From Nemopilema nomurai (lineage: Eukaryota > Cnidaria > Scyphozoa > Rhizostomeae > Rhizostomatidae): a stretch of DNA of 64,000 bases. This document shows positions 49,301 through 57,848 of the stretch, piece by piece; the stretch's first letter is position 1, and every line of letters begins with the position of its first letter. The stretch spans positions 372,001 through 436,000 of the forward strand of contig ML133455.1 in the NCBI GenBank assembly GCA_003864495.1, given 5' to 3'. Both the position numbers and the translations under genes were made by a program. Under the pieces are notes generated by a model. The model was given only the letters and a program-made list of their open reading frames with translations. It searched no databases and was not told where the DNA came from.

Positions 49301-50200
49301 GTTGTCTGATGACTATATCACAAATGTCACAAATGAAATTTTCATGCATAAAAAACTTTCCATACCTTCCATGGAAACCATTGGGCTTAAGATCTGAAAA
49401 CTTGATGCCAAAATAAAAAATGCAGTTGCCAGGGGCATTAGAGCCATTGCCCAGAATGTTGCAGCACCAGTTCTCCATTTCAGTTCCTGAAAAGTTCACA
49501 AACCATGTTGGCAAAATTAAACAGAATCAATCCATACCAGAATTCAACAGAAAACTACTGCCTTTTAAAAAATATATTCACCGTCAAATAAACTATATAA
49601 CAAATGCAAACTACAGATTTACTTTGCTGGCATTAATCTGCCTAGCCTGATATATCACATACAATTCTAGACAGTTCAAGAAGAACTTGACACAAGAAAC
49701 AAAGTTTCCAGCCTGGGATATGAAGTGGGGTGGTTCGTGTATGGATGCACATTACATGACCATCGGTTGTCAAAATGAAAAAATCACTTTACTAGTCGAT
49801 AGATGATTTTGGCATATTATATGATAAATCGTACTATGAATCATAGCACCCCATATTATTAGGCATTGCAATATCCACTCTAAGTATGGATCTGAATGAA
49901 AAATTTATAGGGGGCTCCGTCTGATACAGAGTCACCTTGAATAATAAGTTTCCTAAATTTGTAGTGGTCAGTTATGAAACAGCAGAAGGAAACATAGATC
50001 GAAATGTAGCGCTGCCCTCTGCGAAAAAATAATTAAAGTCATTTTAGCACTGAAGAAAATTATAAAAACAAAACTACAATAACCTGGTTGTCATTCATTA
50101 TTTGGAACTTTTTACTCCATGTTTCGCTTTCAACTTTTTGCCTCCAATTACAAATTGGTTGGAAATGAAATGCTGAAACTCCACCGCTTACGGCCGCCAT
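34246..50200 (-). CDS. NDC1: Nucleoporin NDC1 (TMEM48), nuclear-pore membrane protein
   Basis: Exons on the minus strand, from ATG 50200 to TAA 34248-34246: 50084-50200, 49366-49486, 48933-49034, 48480-48642, 48014-48068, 47730-47795, 47234-47305, 46736-46772, 45702-45798 (tentative), 45351-45480, 44832-44921, 43053-43134, 42703-42864, 42302-42382, 41083-41121 (tentative), 40038-40101, 37788-37846, 35980-36021, 35516-35630, 34246-34301. The N-terminal half carries six hydrophobic helices; the rest is the soluble C-terminal domain. NDC1 anchors the nuclear pore in the pore membrane and helps insert new pores. Diagnostic matches to the vertebrate protein are LHPRQL, VIQFPVIQ, SLPGGHPETWN, SPKQFSS, LVAASFHED and AMYKITSKFG. 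The visible exons total about 580 codons against 674 in human; the region around 40.1-42.3 kb is incomplete. Identification is firm, individual boundaries less so where marked. Confidence 0.94.
34555..34952 (+). mobile_element. Possible LINE 3' end with (AAAT)n tail
   Basis: Inside the last NDC1 intron, a stretch ends in ttttgtaaataaacaaataa followed by five or more AAAT units (34924-34952). Simple 3' tails of this kind are typical of CR1/RTE-like retroposons. No protein domain was recognised; the 5' limit is a guess. Confidence 0.3.
34977..35026. repeat. 12-bp tandem repeat, four copies
   Basis: The unit tttagttctgta is repeated about four times in the last NDC1 intron. It produces an NTEL-repeat open frame on the minus strand that is not a gene. 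Confidence 0.9.
35290..35392. repeat. (ATTATC)n-type microsatellite
   Basis: Interrupted ATT/ATC trinucleotides in the last NDC1 intron. Confidence 0.9.
35516..35630 (-). CDS. NDC1: NDC1 exon 19
   Basis: Acceptor tttcttgcag, donor gtactc. It starts TIEKFLQNSIADDKMQVNKL and ends GVAQSYKL, matching AVDKYFK and TSYKTL of human NDC1 in order. Confidence 0.9.
35980..36021 (-). CDS. NDC1: NDC1 exon 18
   Basis: A 14-codon exon, MLPDILIVLMSFQE, acceptor tttttgtag and donor gttcgt; human has TLPAILNTLLTLQE. Confidence 0.9.
36157..37099 (+). mobile_element. Internally deleted hAT DNA transposon in an NDC1 intron
   Basis: The element begins cagagttgcca and ends tggcaaccctg: imperfect 11-bp terminal inverted repeats of hAT type. 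It is flanked on both sides by the identical octamer atcttaac (36149-36156 and 37100-37107), the 8-bp target duplication expected of hAT. It is only 943 bp long and carries the C-terminal remnant of a transposase on the plus strand, opposite to NDC1. It lies between NDC1 exons 17 and 18. Confidence 0.92.
36378..36720 (+). pseudogene. hAT transposase C-terminal remnant
   Basis: Two adjoining frames give fragments of the hAT dimerisation region: PENAEKFWVSVL, then after a stop and frame change KTKPRNQISEAMLEAMVHIR, like the KTKLRNRM..LxAxLxIR end of these transposases. The LPxSN core between them is missing. Dead copy. Confidence 0.7.
37788..37846 (-). CDS. NDC1: NDC1 exon 17
   Basis: Acceptor cccctag, donor gtatga. 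GLSTLVAASFHEDTYGIVQR closely follows the human GLSHLVAASFTEDRFGVVQ motif. Confidence 0.94.
38150..38162. repeat. Poly-G run of 13
   Basis: Thirteen consecutive G on the plus strand in the intron between NDC1 exons 16 and 17. Confidence 0.95.
40038..40101 (-). CDS. NDC1: NDC1 exon 16
   Basis: Acceptor ttcttcacag, donor gtaagg. NPDFNKEALVQDQQLVMWSL aligns with [20 protein letters not shown]. Confidence 0.93.
41083..41121 (-). CDS. NDC1: Possible NDC1 exon 15
   Basis: Thirteen codons, QKKASSFAWLLEE, resemble SVIYSWIQNKRE. The phase does not join exon 14 directly, so at least one more exon is missing nearby. Weak acceptor, donor gtttga. Confidence 0.35.
42110..42152 (+). other. tRNA-like fragment with perfect B box
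   Basis: GGTTCGATTCC at 42132-42142 is a perfect polymerase III B box, followed by ccgccatctcc. No matching 5' acceptor arm lies about 70 bases upstream and the T stem pairs poorly, so it is more likely a tRNA-derived SINE remnant or chance than a tRNA. It lies in the intron between NDC1 exons 15 and 14. Confidence 0.25.
42302..42382 (-). CDS. NDC1: NDC1 exon 14
   Basis: Acceptor atttgcag, donor gtcagt. AFTSPKQFSSAIPASLFSPV parallels the Ser/Pro-rich TAFQTPKSS...KTSLFSS linker of human NDC1. Confidence 0.88.
42703..42864 (-). CDS. NDC1: NDC1 exon 13
   Basis: Acceptor tttcccaaaag, donor gtcatt. It opens GHPETWNLVLFQCLAVIEDS, matching the GGHPHNW block, then a less conserved linker ending SSNPSKAP. 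Confidence 0.9.
43053..43134 (-). CDS. NDC1: NDC1 exon 12
   Basis: Acceptor gttttttacag, donor gtaaat. HLAFLDICRIGKFDEKRRRA then IFAISLPG corresponds to [20 protein letters not shown] then VFSLSQPG in human. Confidence 0.93.
44832..44921 (-). CDS. NDC1: NDC1 exon 11 (start of the C-terminal domain)
   Basis: Acceptor ctatcttag, donor gtatgc. Thirty codons end EALMSNNPVLK, matching LNSNPPPIIK of the human protein. Confidence 0.9.
45351..45480 (-). CDS. NDC1: NDC1 exon 10 (TM6)
   Basis: Acceptor cttctttttag, donor gtaatt. ATSALSLVNFSFVWLCLVIG and the following helix to SLFKIFITQ match the LLNLSLLYHVWLCG...ILFKIYATE segment of human NDC1. Confidence 0.9.
45702..45798 (-). CDS. NDC1: NDC1 exon 9 (tentative)
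   Basis: An open frame between a weak acceptor (catgtaag) and donor gtgaaa bridges exons 8 and 10 in the right phase at both ends. Its last third, LISMPLSITLHENLR, fits the luminal loop of NDC1; the 5' boundary is uncertain. Confidence 0.5.
46188..46394. repeat. G-rich 16-bp minisatellite with TTAGGG
   Basis: About 13 copies of ggagggggttagggaa with small variations, in the intron between NDC1 exons 9 and 8. Each unit holds a TTAGGG or TTAGAG word and a run of four to six G. Confidence 0.96.
46736..46772 (-). CDS. NDC1: NDC1 exon 8 (TM5)
   Basis: A 37-bp exon, acceptor ttgttctag, donor gtaagt, encoding ALKIFYILNILLG; human NDC1 has FLVRNFCILYYFLG. Confidence 0.87.
47234..47305 (-). CDS. NDC1: NDC1 exon 7
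   Basis: Acceptor atttgcag was chosen over a nearer ttttcag because it gives EKRFFRTRSSLSGCFKNSVI, like the human KFLRFRRSLLLLVKHS stretch. Twenty-four codons, donor gtgagc. Confidence 0.87.
47730..47795 (-). CDS. NDC1: NDC1 exon 6 (TM4 end)
   Basis: Acceptor tcattttag, donor gtaagt. GVRYGIVYFKDNSYVIQFPV ending IQ parallels the human [20 protein letters not shown] stretch followed by IQ; it is one of the best single matches for the family. Confidence 0.94.
48014..48068 (-). CDS. NDC1: NDC1 exon 5 (TM4 start)
   Basis: Acceptor atatttacag, donor gtaagt. It encodes SKCISHVRNSIFVYGFIT, in phase with both neighbours. Confidence 0.87.
48480..48642 (-). CDS. NDC1: NDC1 exon 4 (TM3)
   Basis: Acceptor tttttctag, donor gtaagt. 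LLFILHPRQLVWILAFTTN aligns with the IIHPQQL motif of human NDC1, followed by a long hydrophobic helix. Confidence 0.93.
48933..49034 (-). CDS. NDC1: NDC1 exon 3 (TM2)
   Basis: Acceptor ctctttacag, donor gtaaga. It encodes SGWFFASVLVMQILCIPLLL, a second membrane helix, ending HFKCTK. Confidence 0.92.
49136..49202. repeat. 34-bp AT-rich tandem duplication
   Basis: The unit beginning gatatatttatattatatg occurs twice in a row in the intron between NDC1 exons 3 and 2. Confidence 0.9.
49366..49486 (-). CDS. NDC1: NDC1 exon 2 (TM1)
   Basis: Acceptor cttttcag, donor gtatgg. ELKWRTGAATFWAMALMPLA then TAFFILASSFQILSPMVSM matches the WRIVASIVW...LFHPIQW first helix of human NDC1. Confidence 0.93.
50084..50200 (-). 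CDS. NDC1: NDC1 exon 1 (start)
   Basis: ATG in the context gaaaATGGCGG begins MAAVSGGVSAFHFQPICNWR; 39 codons end at CAG before donor gttatt. The cytosolic N-terminus shows no clear match to vertebrate NDC1; start and phase fit exon 2. Confidence 0.8.
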
Positions 50201-52255
50201 TTTCTTAACAGCAGCTTTCTATTTGGCGCGCATGGCCGAAGAGCCTCTTCTCGAATACGAGGACACTGCTGAAAGGAAACAGGCAGTTGGTGATGGGAGG
50301 ATCCCCGTCCAGGGAGGTATAAAACATCCCTGATTTAGGGATTTATCCACCCAATGAAAACCTCGTATCTTAAAATCTCCAGTGCCAATAGGAGGCCAGA
50401 CATTCCCAAGTTTGTTCATTTAACAGCATTTGCCAATGAGACACCGAAACAATCTTTCACTCAGTTACTCAATTGCGGTTCGTATGAACTGAAACAATCA
50501 ACACAGACGAAGAAAATGTTGTGCATCCCACTGCAGTTAACCATGACGAAGCGGCGATACAAGTAATGCATCCTCCTTGGGTAAGTTGCAACGGCCTAAG
50601 ATTTTTTTTCGAAAAACCTTTTTAAGGATATGAATTCTCCACTTGTATTTTTATATTTTTGGTGGAATTGTTTTAAAGTCCTTTTCTAGTGGTAATCCTG
50701 TAATTTTTTCTAAATCACCTTGAAAGCAATATCGTATGCGATAGCAGTAAAATTTTGACTAAAAACGTCATCCTATAGCTCTTGTGCGATTTTTCCAGGA
50801 AGATGTTATTAGAAACTACATTATACGTGAAAACTGCAAGCTTTCCATCCAAGTACGCTAAAGTGTCAGTTTCCAGCAGGAATACCCTGAACACGAATGT
50901 ACTGATTCCAGAGGTGAGAAAGAATTTCGTTGTCCAACGCAAATTTGGTATTTTTGCACTAGTGATGGTTTAAACAAAATGGTCTCCATTAACAATTTGA
51001 ATTGCAGTGTATTTTTTATTCCAATAAGCTGCCTCTAAGATGCTTTGATAAATAACAAATAGAAATAAGCCAATTTTTTACCCTTTCAGTGTTACATATA
51101 GCTGGAAATTCTAGTACCTAAATTGGGCAAATAATGGTCACTCACCCTGACACAGCATTGAATAAATATTTCCATCTATTTGTTTATTTTTAGCTCATTG
51201 CTTATTGCATTCACAAACAAGACAAAATCAGATGATTTCCAAAGTCGGATGTTTACAGGAAAACTTGAAAGAATCTTGTTTTGATTAGAAATTGAGATTA
51301 TGATGGATGCTCTCATTTCCTCTTTTTTACAAATAATAATGAGGAAGCTATAACTCTTTTTCATTAAAAACTTAATGACTCTATCAATTTAATAATTAAA
51401 ACTAATATATGAACACAAATATGTAATAACATCAATAAATTTATGATTATAATACCATACAATTTGTTGTTGATGATTATCAGCTATCAAAACGATCCTA
51501 CTAAAGGGTTTGCTTTCTGTTTCCTTATTCTGCCAAAAAGCCCTAAATACATGGTGGATGTACGCTCCAAACTATTTGAAGAATACTATTCAAGGCGCCT
51601 TAAGAGCACAAAACCTATTTAGAAAAAATTCGTGTATTTAAACTTAGAATTACCCTTTTGTTTCTCAGAAGCAAATTATAACTTGGTGGTTCCAGAAGAA
51701 AGTGGGTGCATGAACACACTTTTAAGAGATAGCCAAGTCTGTTAATTGACGTCATGAAAAACAAGCCATTTCAGAACCTGTTTTTCAAAGTGATGAATTT
51801 TTAGTTCAGGAAATTGTCAAAAGTAAATTCTATTCAACTTCCATAAAACCTAGGCACTATTTAATTTTGTTTCTAACTTTTCAAATTTAAGTAATAAAAT
51901 TGGTAGGGGCGGCAGAACTAAACAACTTTTTTAAGTGGTGAGGGAGATAAAAAGAGCTAAAAGCTAAATGAAATTACATTGGAGCAGAGAAAAAAGTTAA
52001 TGGCATTTGCATGGCATCATATGTTAGTTCTTTAGGATATAGTATTTTCAGCTGAATATGAGCATATTTTTGTGAAACTAGAATAAAAGACTAATCTGAA
52101 AAAAACTGGCCTGTGACTTATTTGAACTCATTATAATCTTAGCTTAAAAATTCATTTAATTTACATATCCTGTCTATGTGAAACTATGAAATGGTGGAAA
52201 AACTTGTACATTTCTGTTCTTCTTACTTTTTCAATGCAAATTTTCTTTTGGTTAT
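50201..52255. other. 5' flank of NDC1
   Basis: Upstream of the NDC1 start; should contain its promoter. I recognise the dispersed repeat at 50315-50371 and nothing else; open frames are short and AT-rich. Confidence 0.5.
50315..50371 (-). repeat. Dispersed repeat upstream of NDC1
   Basis: The minus strand reads gaggttttcattgggtggat then aaatccctaaatcagggatg, nearly identical to the plus strand at 57423-57483. The core tccctgatttaggga is close to palindromic. Confidence 0.8.
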
Positions 52256-53010
52256 TGAAGAACAGTGTTATTTGAAGGGTGTTATGGCAAGTGGACACAT
52301 GTGCCAAATGAGGAACTGAAATGCCCAGTCTAAGTAAAACACTGAAACAAAAGATTTTTGTTTTTGTTACTTTTTCAAAGCATATTCTCTTTTGGTTATT
52401 CATTGATGTCTAATGAAGATCAGTGTGGTTTGTGGGATGTTATGGCGATTGGGCGACATGTGCCAAATTTTGGTACTGGAATGCCCAGTCTAAGTAAAAC
52501 ACTGAAATGGAAGAAAACTGCACCTTTTTGTTTGTCATGTTTTCAAATCATACTCTCTTTTGGTCATTCATGATGTCTAACGAAGATCAGTGTGGTTTGT
52601 GGGATGTTATGGCGATTGGGCAACATGTGCCAAATTTTGGTACTGGAATGCCCAGTCTAAGTAAAACACTGAAATGGAGAAACTGGCACCTTTTTGTTTG
52701 GTGCTTTTAAAGCATATTTCTTTTGGTTATTCATCGATGTCTAATGAAGATCAGTGTGGTTTGTGGGATGTTATGGCGATTGGGCAACATGTGCCAAATT
52801 TTGGTACTGGAATGCCCAGTCTAAGTAAAACACTGAAATGGAAAACTTGCACCTTTTTGTCTGCCATGTTTTCAAAGCATATTCTCTTTTGGTTATTCAT
52901 CGATGTCTAATGAAGATCAGTGTGGTTTGTGAGATGTTATGGCATTGGGCGAAATGTGCCAAATTTTGGTACTGGAATGCCCAAGTCTAAGTAAAACACT
53001 GAAATGGAAG
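52256..53010 (+). repeat. Satellite array, forward orientation (about 5 units of ~165 bp)
   Basis: The landmark atgcccagtctaagtaaaac recurs at about 52322, 52481, 52648, 52812 and 52977, spacing 159-167 bp. Neighbouring units are highly similar; the first and last are degraded. Open frames through the units (MSNEDQCGLWDVMAIG...) are a property of the repeat; I see no start context, splice signal or known domain. Confidence 0.95.
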
Positions 53011-53788
53011 TTTTAAATTTAGATTCGGCAATGTCCAAGTTTATGTGAAGCACTGAAAAAGTTTTGTACAGTAATATCCCGCAATCCCTTGTATAAGAAA
53101 CGCAATGTTAATAAATTCTAGACTGGCGAAGACCTGAAAAAATGGGAAACTCGAAAATATTGGAATAAGTAGAATAATCTGTACTGGAATCACCTACGTA
53201 GCAAGTTCTGAAGGCTCAAGGGTTGCTTTCTAGATTATTGTGGCTTTATTCAGAGGGAACTACCCGAATAGCTCTGAAATGATAGTGATAAACCCGGTTG
53301 TAATATTCCCAGCCTTTCCTGCGCCAATGTCTATACGCATTTGGGGTTCCCTTGGAAATTATCCGCAATGTACCTAAAATTTCCAAAATGAGCTTAGGTT
53401 GCCAATTGGAGAGAGAAGCAAGAAACCGATTAACGAAGCAAAGTAATTCATAAAAAAGACGTAACGATAGGCATTTTATTTGACATCTGCTCTAATTCTG
53501 AGATTTTTTCTGTATTTTAGGGCTTCAACTATTTCGAAGGAAAGAAAATAAACGTAAAAAGATCCTAAAGAAAGAAACAGTGTTTCTTGTCCTACTAAAA
53601 CCTCAATATCGAACAATATTAAGAATCACATTCCTCCTTAACTTCCATAACATTGGCTTCCTTATATCTCAGCATGAATTCTCTTTGAGGTGAAACAATG
53701 TACTGAAAATGACATGGTACAAGATTATTGCATATAATAACTTCATATCTTTGCTTTTAGATAGCTTAACATTCAATGCTTTCCAAAA
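53011..53788. other. Spacer between the opposed satellite arrays
   Basis: The first ~60 bases still resemble the satellite (tgtccaagtttatgtgaagc, then actgaaaaag). The rest is unique AT-rich sequence with no gene I can recognise. Confidence 0.6.
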
Positions 53789-55350
53789 CAATATTCTTCC
53801 ATTTCAGTGTTTTACTTAGACTGGGCATTCCAGTACCAAAATTTGGCACATGTTGCCCAATCGCCATAACTTCCCACAAACCACACTGATCTTTATTAGA
53901 CATCGATGAATAACCAAAAGAGAATATGCTTTGAAAACGTGGCAAACAAAAATATGCAAGTTTTCGGCCATTTCAGTGTTTTACTTAGACTGGGCATTCC
54001 AGTACCAAAATTTGGCACATGTTGCCCAATCGCCATAACATCCCACAAACCACACTGATCTTCATTAGACATCGATGAATAACCAAAAGAGAATATGCTT
54101 TGAAAACGTGGCAAACAAAAATGCCAGTTTTCTTCCATTTCAGTGTTTTACTTAGACTGGGCATTCCAGTACCAAATTTGGCACATGTTGCCCAATCGCC
54201 ATAACATCCCACAAACCACACTGATCTTCATTAGACACGATGAATAACCAAAAGAGAATATGCTTTGAAAACGTGGCAAACAAAAAGGTGCCAGTTTTCT
54301 TCCATTTCAGTGTTTTACTTAGACTGGGCATTCCAGTACCAAAATTTGGCACATGTTGCCCAATCGCCATAACTTCCCACAAACCACACTGATCTTCATT
54401 AGACACGGAATAACCAAAAGAGAATATGCTTTGAAAACGTGGCAAACAAAAAGGTGCCAGTTTTCTTCCATTTCAGTGTTTTACTTAGACTGGGCATTCC
54501 AGTACCAAAATTTGGCACATGTGCCCAATCGCCATAACATCCCACAAACCACACTGATCTTCATTAGACATCGATGAATAACCAGAGAGAATATGCTTTG
54601 AAAACGTGGCAAACAAAAAGGTGCCAGTTTTCTTCATTTCAGTGTTTTACTTAGACTGGGCATTCCAGTACCAAATTTGGCACATGTTGCCCAATCGCCA
54701 TAACATCCCACAAACCACACTGATCTTCATTAGACATCGATGAATAACCAAAAGAGAGTATGATTTGAAAACGTGGCAAACAAAAAGGTGCAGTTTTCTT
54801 AAATTTCATGTTTTACTTAGACTGGGCATTCCAGTACCAAAATTTGGCACATGTTGCCCAATCGCCATAACTTCCCACAAACCACACTGATCTTCATTAG
54901 ACAACGAGGAATAACCAAAAGAGAATATGCTTTGAAAACGTGGCAAACAAAAAGGTGCCAGTTTTTTCCATTTCAGTGTTTTACTTACACTGGGCATTCC
55001 AGTACCAAATCTTGGCACATTTTGCCCCATCACCATAACATCCCACAAACCACACTGATCTTTATTAGACATCGATGAATAACCAAAAGAGAATATGCTT
55101 TGAAAACGTGGCAAACAAAAAGGTGCCAGTTTTCTTCCATTTCAGTGTTTTACTTGGACTGGGCATTCCAGTACCAAAATTTGGCACATGTTGCCCAATC
55201 GCCATAACTTCCCACAAACCACACTGATCTTCATTAGACATTGATGAATAACCAAAAGAGAATATGCTTTGAAAACGTGGCAAAGAAAAAGGTACCAGTT
55301 TTCTTCCATTTCAGTGTTTTACTTAGACTGGGCATTTCAGTACCTGAATT
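53789..55350 (-). repeat. Same satellite, inverted array (about 10 units of ~167 bp)
   Basis: The reverse complement of the unit at 52256-53010. The landmark tgggcattcc recurs at about 53822, 53991, 54158, 54325, 54491, 54657, 54823, 54991, 55159 and 55328. Together with the left array it forms a large inverted repeat around a spacer of about 0.8 kb. Confidence 0.95.
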
Positions 55351-56464
55351 TGGAACATGTCCCCTTCTTCGCTTAACATGAAAGAGCCATATTTCTTCAC
55401 AATGATCTTCCATAAGGAAATTTGCTCTAATCAATACTAAAAACAAATGTATCCATTTTATACCATTGTGCATAATTATTCTTGAAGTTAAGTGTTCAAT
55501 TATTCATTAAAGAATGCAGGAATGGAGTAGTCTGTATAGGGAAAGATCTTTTTCTGATTATTTTGTAAGGAAATTTTAATCAAAATAATTGTGAAAATTT
55601 GATGAGAAACAGCAAAAGGGGACAACAAAGATAACAAGAAATTCATAGGCTCTTTCAACCTTCTACTGAGTCTTTTTTGCTACGTTTCTAAAATACACAA
55701 TGGTTCAATACACAATGCATGCAATGGTTCATAATATTGGTAGGTTTTTTTAATTTGTGTGTTCAGTTTGTTATAGTTGGGATACAGGGATATGCTTTAG
55801 CTATTAGCACAACCTGCAAAGAATTTGGGTTAATCAAAAAAAGAGATATATTGAAAAATATCCACCAAAAAGTTGGTTCTGGGAATTTTGCTTTCTGTTC
55901 CCAAACTAATCACCAAATTTCTTTACTGCTGCTAGTTCATTGTAGAAATATTATGCAGATATTTGATACCCTTCCTATTAGGGGCGGCCTTTGAAGATAT
56001 TGCTGTTATTAGTCTAATACCTCTTTTCTGAGGCATGAATTTTCTTTCAGGTGTGTTTTTTATTTATTGTGCACTGTTCTTGAAAGCAATGAAAAATTGC
56101 ACCATTCTGCATTTGCAATGAGCTTTGTATCTAAAAGTCATTATAAGGGCATTTCCTATTTAAAAGAAAGGTGTGGCCAAAAACTCCATGTTGTTTTATT
56201 TGGGAAAGTAATACCACTCCGTCAGCGCTACGCACCACCCCTGCTTCCTATTTACAGTCTAGTCAAAAAAGTGTCACTTATTTTGGCAATATAAAGCTAA
56301 AATGGAATATGTGCCAATAAAGAATAGAAAAACAATGGGAAATTGTCATTTGATACAGATATCTCTGGTGCAAGGTACATTGATTCAACACACTGGTGCC
56401 TGATTAAAGGCAACTACAAATCAGAACAGCTGAAGAAATTTAAATTTGTATCCTCCCACGTTAT
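55351..56464. other. Non-coding stretch right of the satellite
   Basis: No convincing gene; the 91-codon frame at 55719-55994 has no homology I recognise and no splice support. Confidence 0.5.
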
Positions 56465-56843
56465 ACACGCTTTTTTATAAGGAACCTACCACAAGGCCTA
56501 GTTCCAAAAGTTCCTTATTCGTAGACCTCAAGTCATCAGATTTTAGTAACAAAGTTTCTTAAAAGTTCCTTAATTTTCACTGCACATCAATAAGCCGTAA
56601 CACTTAATAGAGAGAGGGGCGAGATAGAATATGCGGAAACTACTCCATAAAGCACTTGACACACAAATAGCAAACAATCTATGCGAGTATTGGCTGCAAA
56701 TTAATGGAACGGGCTTTTTAGCCCTTGATGCTTGCAGTTATAAACAATTCAAATCGAAAAGTTCCTTAGGGATTTCGTTTTTTATATATTTCGGCCTTCT
56801 ACATGTAGGTTCCTTATAAAGTGGTTCCTTATAAAAAGCGTGT
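56465..56843 (+). mobile_element. MITE-like element with ~22-bp terminal inverted repeats, copy B
   Basis: The left end acacgcttttttataaggaa and the right end ttccttataaaaagcgtgt are inverted copies differing by one indel. The right end has a second, partly duplicated ggttccttata. The body between about 56490 and 56700 matches copy A at 1-206 in reverse. It is about 380 bp, non-coding; no clear target duplication is visible. Confidence 0.8.
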
Positions 56844-57848
56844 GGTATAGGTATGAGGAACCAGGGGAAGATTAGTTGTTAGGCTAACCAGGTTTTTCCT
56901 CTCTTTAAATAAAGTTCATCTATCAAACTAAGAAAAATAACTGTTTAGCTTTCTATTTAGGTTTTTTGCCCCACTGACCACCCTCTATTTACGCCAATTT
57001 TGTTTACGAGTTTTGTGTAAAAAAAAAATTCGCAATTCCAGTGACAGGGTTGCTGATGCCCCGGTCCCAGTGAACTTTCAGCTGCCTTTTTTGGCCTCGG
57101 CCTTCGTCGAGAAGATAACTTTGGGCCTTTATCGAAGGTACTGTATATGGGACTACTAGTTCTTGGACGCGAAGGTGCAAAACAAAAGTTGCAGTTGAAC
57201 CTTTGCATGTAGAGGCTGTCCACTGGGTTCCCTGTTACCGAGAGAATGCAACAGAATAGAAAGAACCAAGCTCTGGCCCACTGGCAATATTTCGTATATT
57301 TCTATCCAAAGGTTCCATCTGCCAGATCACGAGAAAAGTACGAAGGAGGGTCGATTCCGTGCCATTGCTAGGCCTACAGCATCAACAGAGTGGCCTCATA
57401 TTGACTGCATTTTCTATTTAAACGAGGTTTTCGTTGGGTGGATAAATCCCTGAATCAGGGACGTTTCATTCCTGGTCCAGGACAAACAATGAATTTTAGG
57501 CATCCAAAAGTTATCTTGTCCAACTGCTCAAAGGAAAAGAAAGGTTAAGAATCACTTGAGCTCTGCAAAGCGAATGCTATAAGTCACAAAGACTTGATTC
57601 GGGTCTATAAATGGAAATAATACAAAGAGGGATTAGTGTCAAAACATACCTAGTTCCATTATGAATTACCAAAACAGTTCCTTAAACCTAAACACACTTT
57701 AATTCAGGCTTCATTTCTATAATTTAATTTTGCTTCAATTAATTTCAACCCGTTGCCTTTTCACATCAAGATAATATCGATCACAAAAAACCCTCTCCTC
57801 CTTTTGAATAAGAGACTCCTTAACTTCCTTGTTATTTTCTCAACAAAG
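56844..57848. other. 5' flank of the first dehydrogenase gene
   Basis: About 1 kb holding the dispersed repeat at 57423-57483 and presumably the promoter. The 88-codon minus-strand frame at 56957-57223 is not recognised. Confidence 0.5.
57423..57483 (+). repeat. Dispersed repeat upstream of the first dehydrogenase
   Basis: Near-identical to the minus strand of 50315-50371, with the palindromic core tccctgaatcaggga. The two copies sit 115-171 bp upstream of the NDC1 start codon and 366-426 bp upstream of the dehydrogenase start codon. Confidence 0.8.

Noticed and set aside
52358..55283. Repeated open frames with MSNEDQCGLWDVMAIG
   Set aside because: Satellite units of 159-170 bp keep the frame only over one or two units; no start context, splice signals or known domain.
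57753..57848. Upstream in-frame ATG adding 32 residues to the first dehydrogenase
   Set aside because: The extension has no match in copy 2; the start at 57849 has a better context and aligns with the family's membrane anchor.
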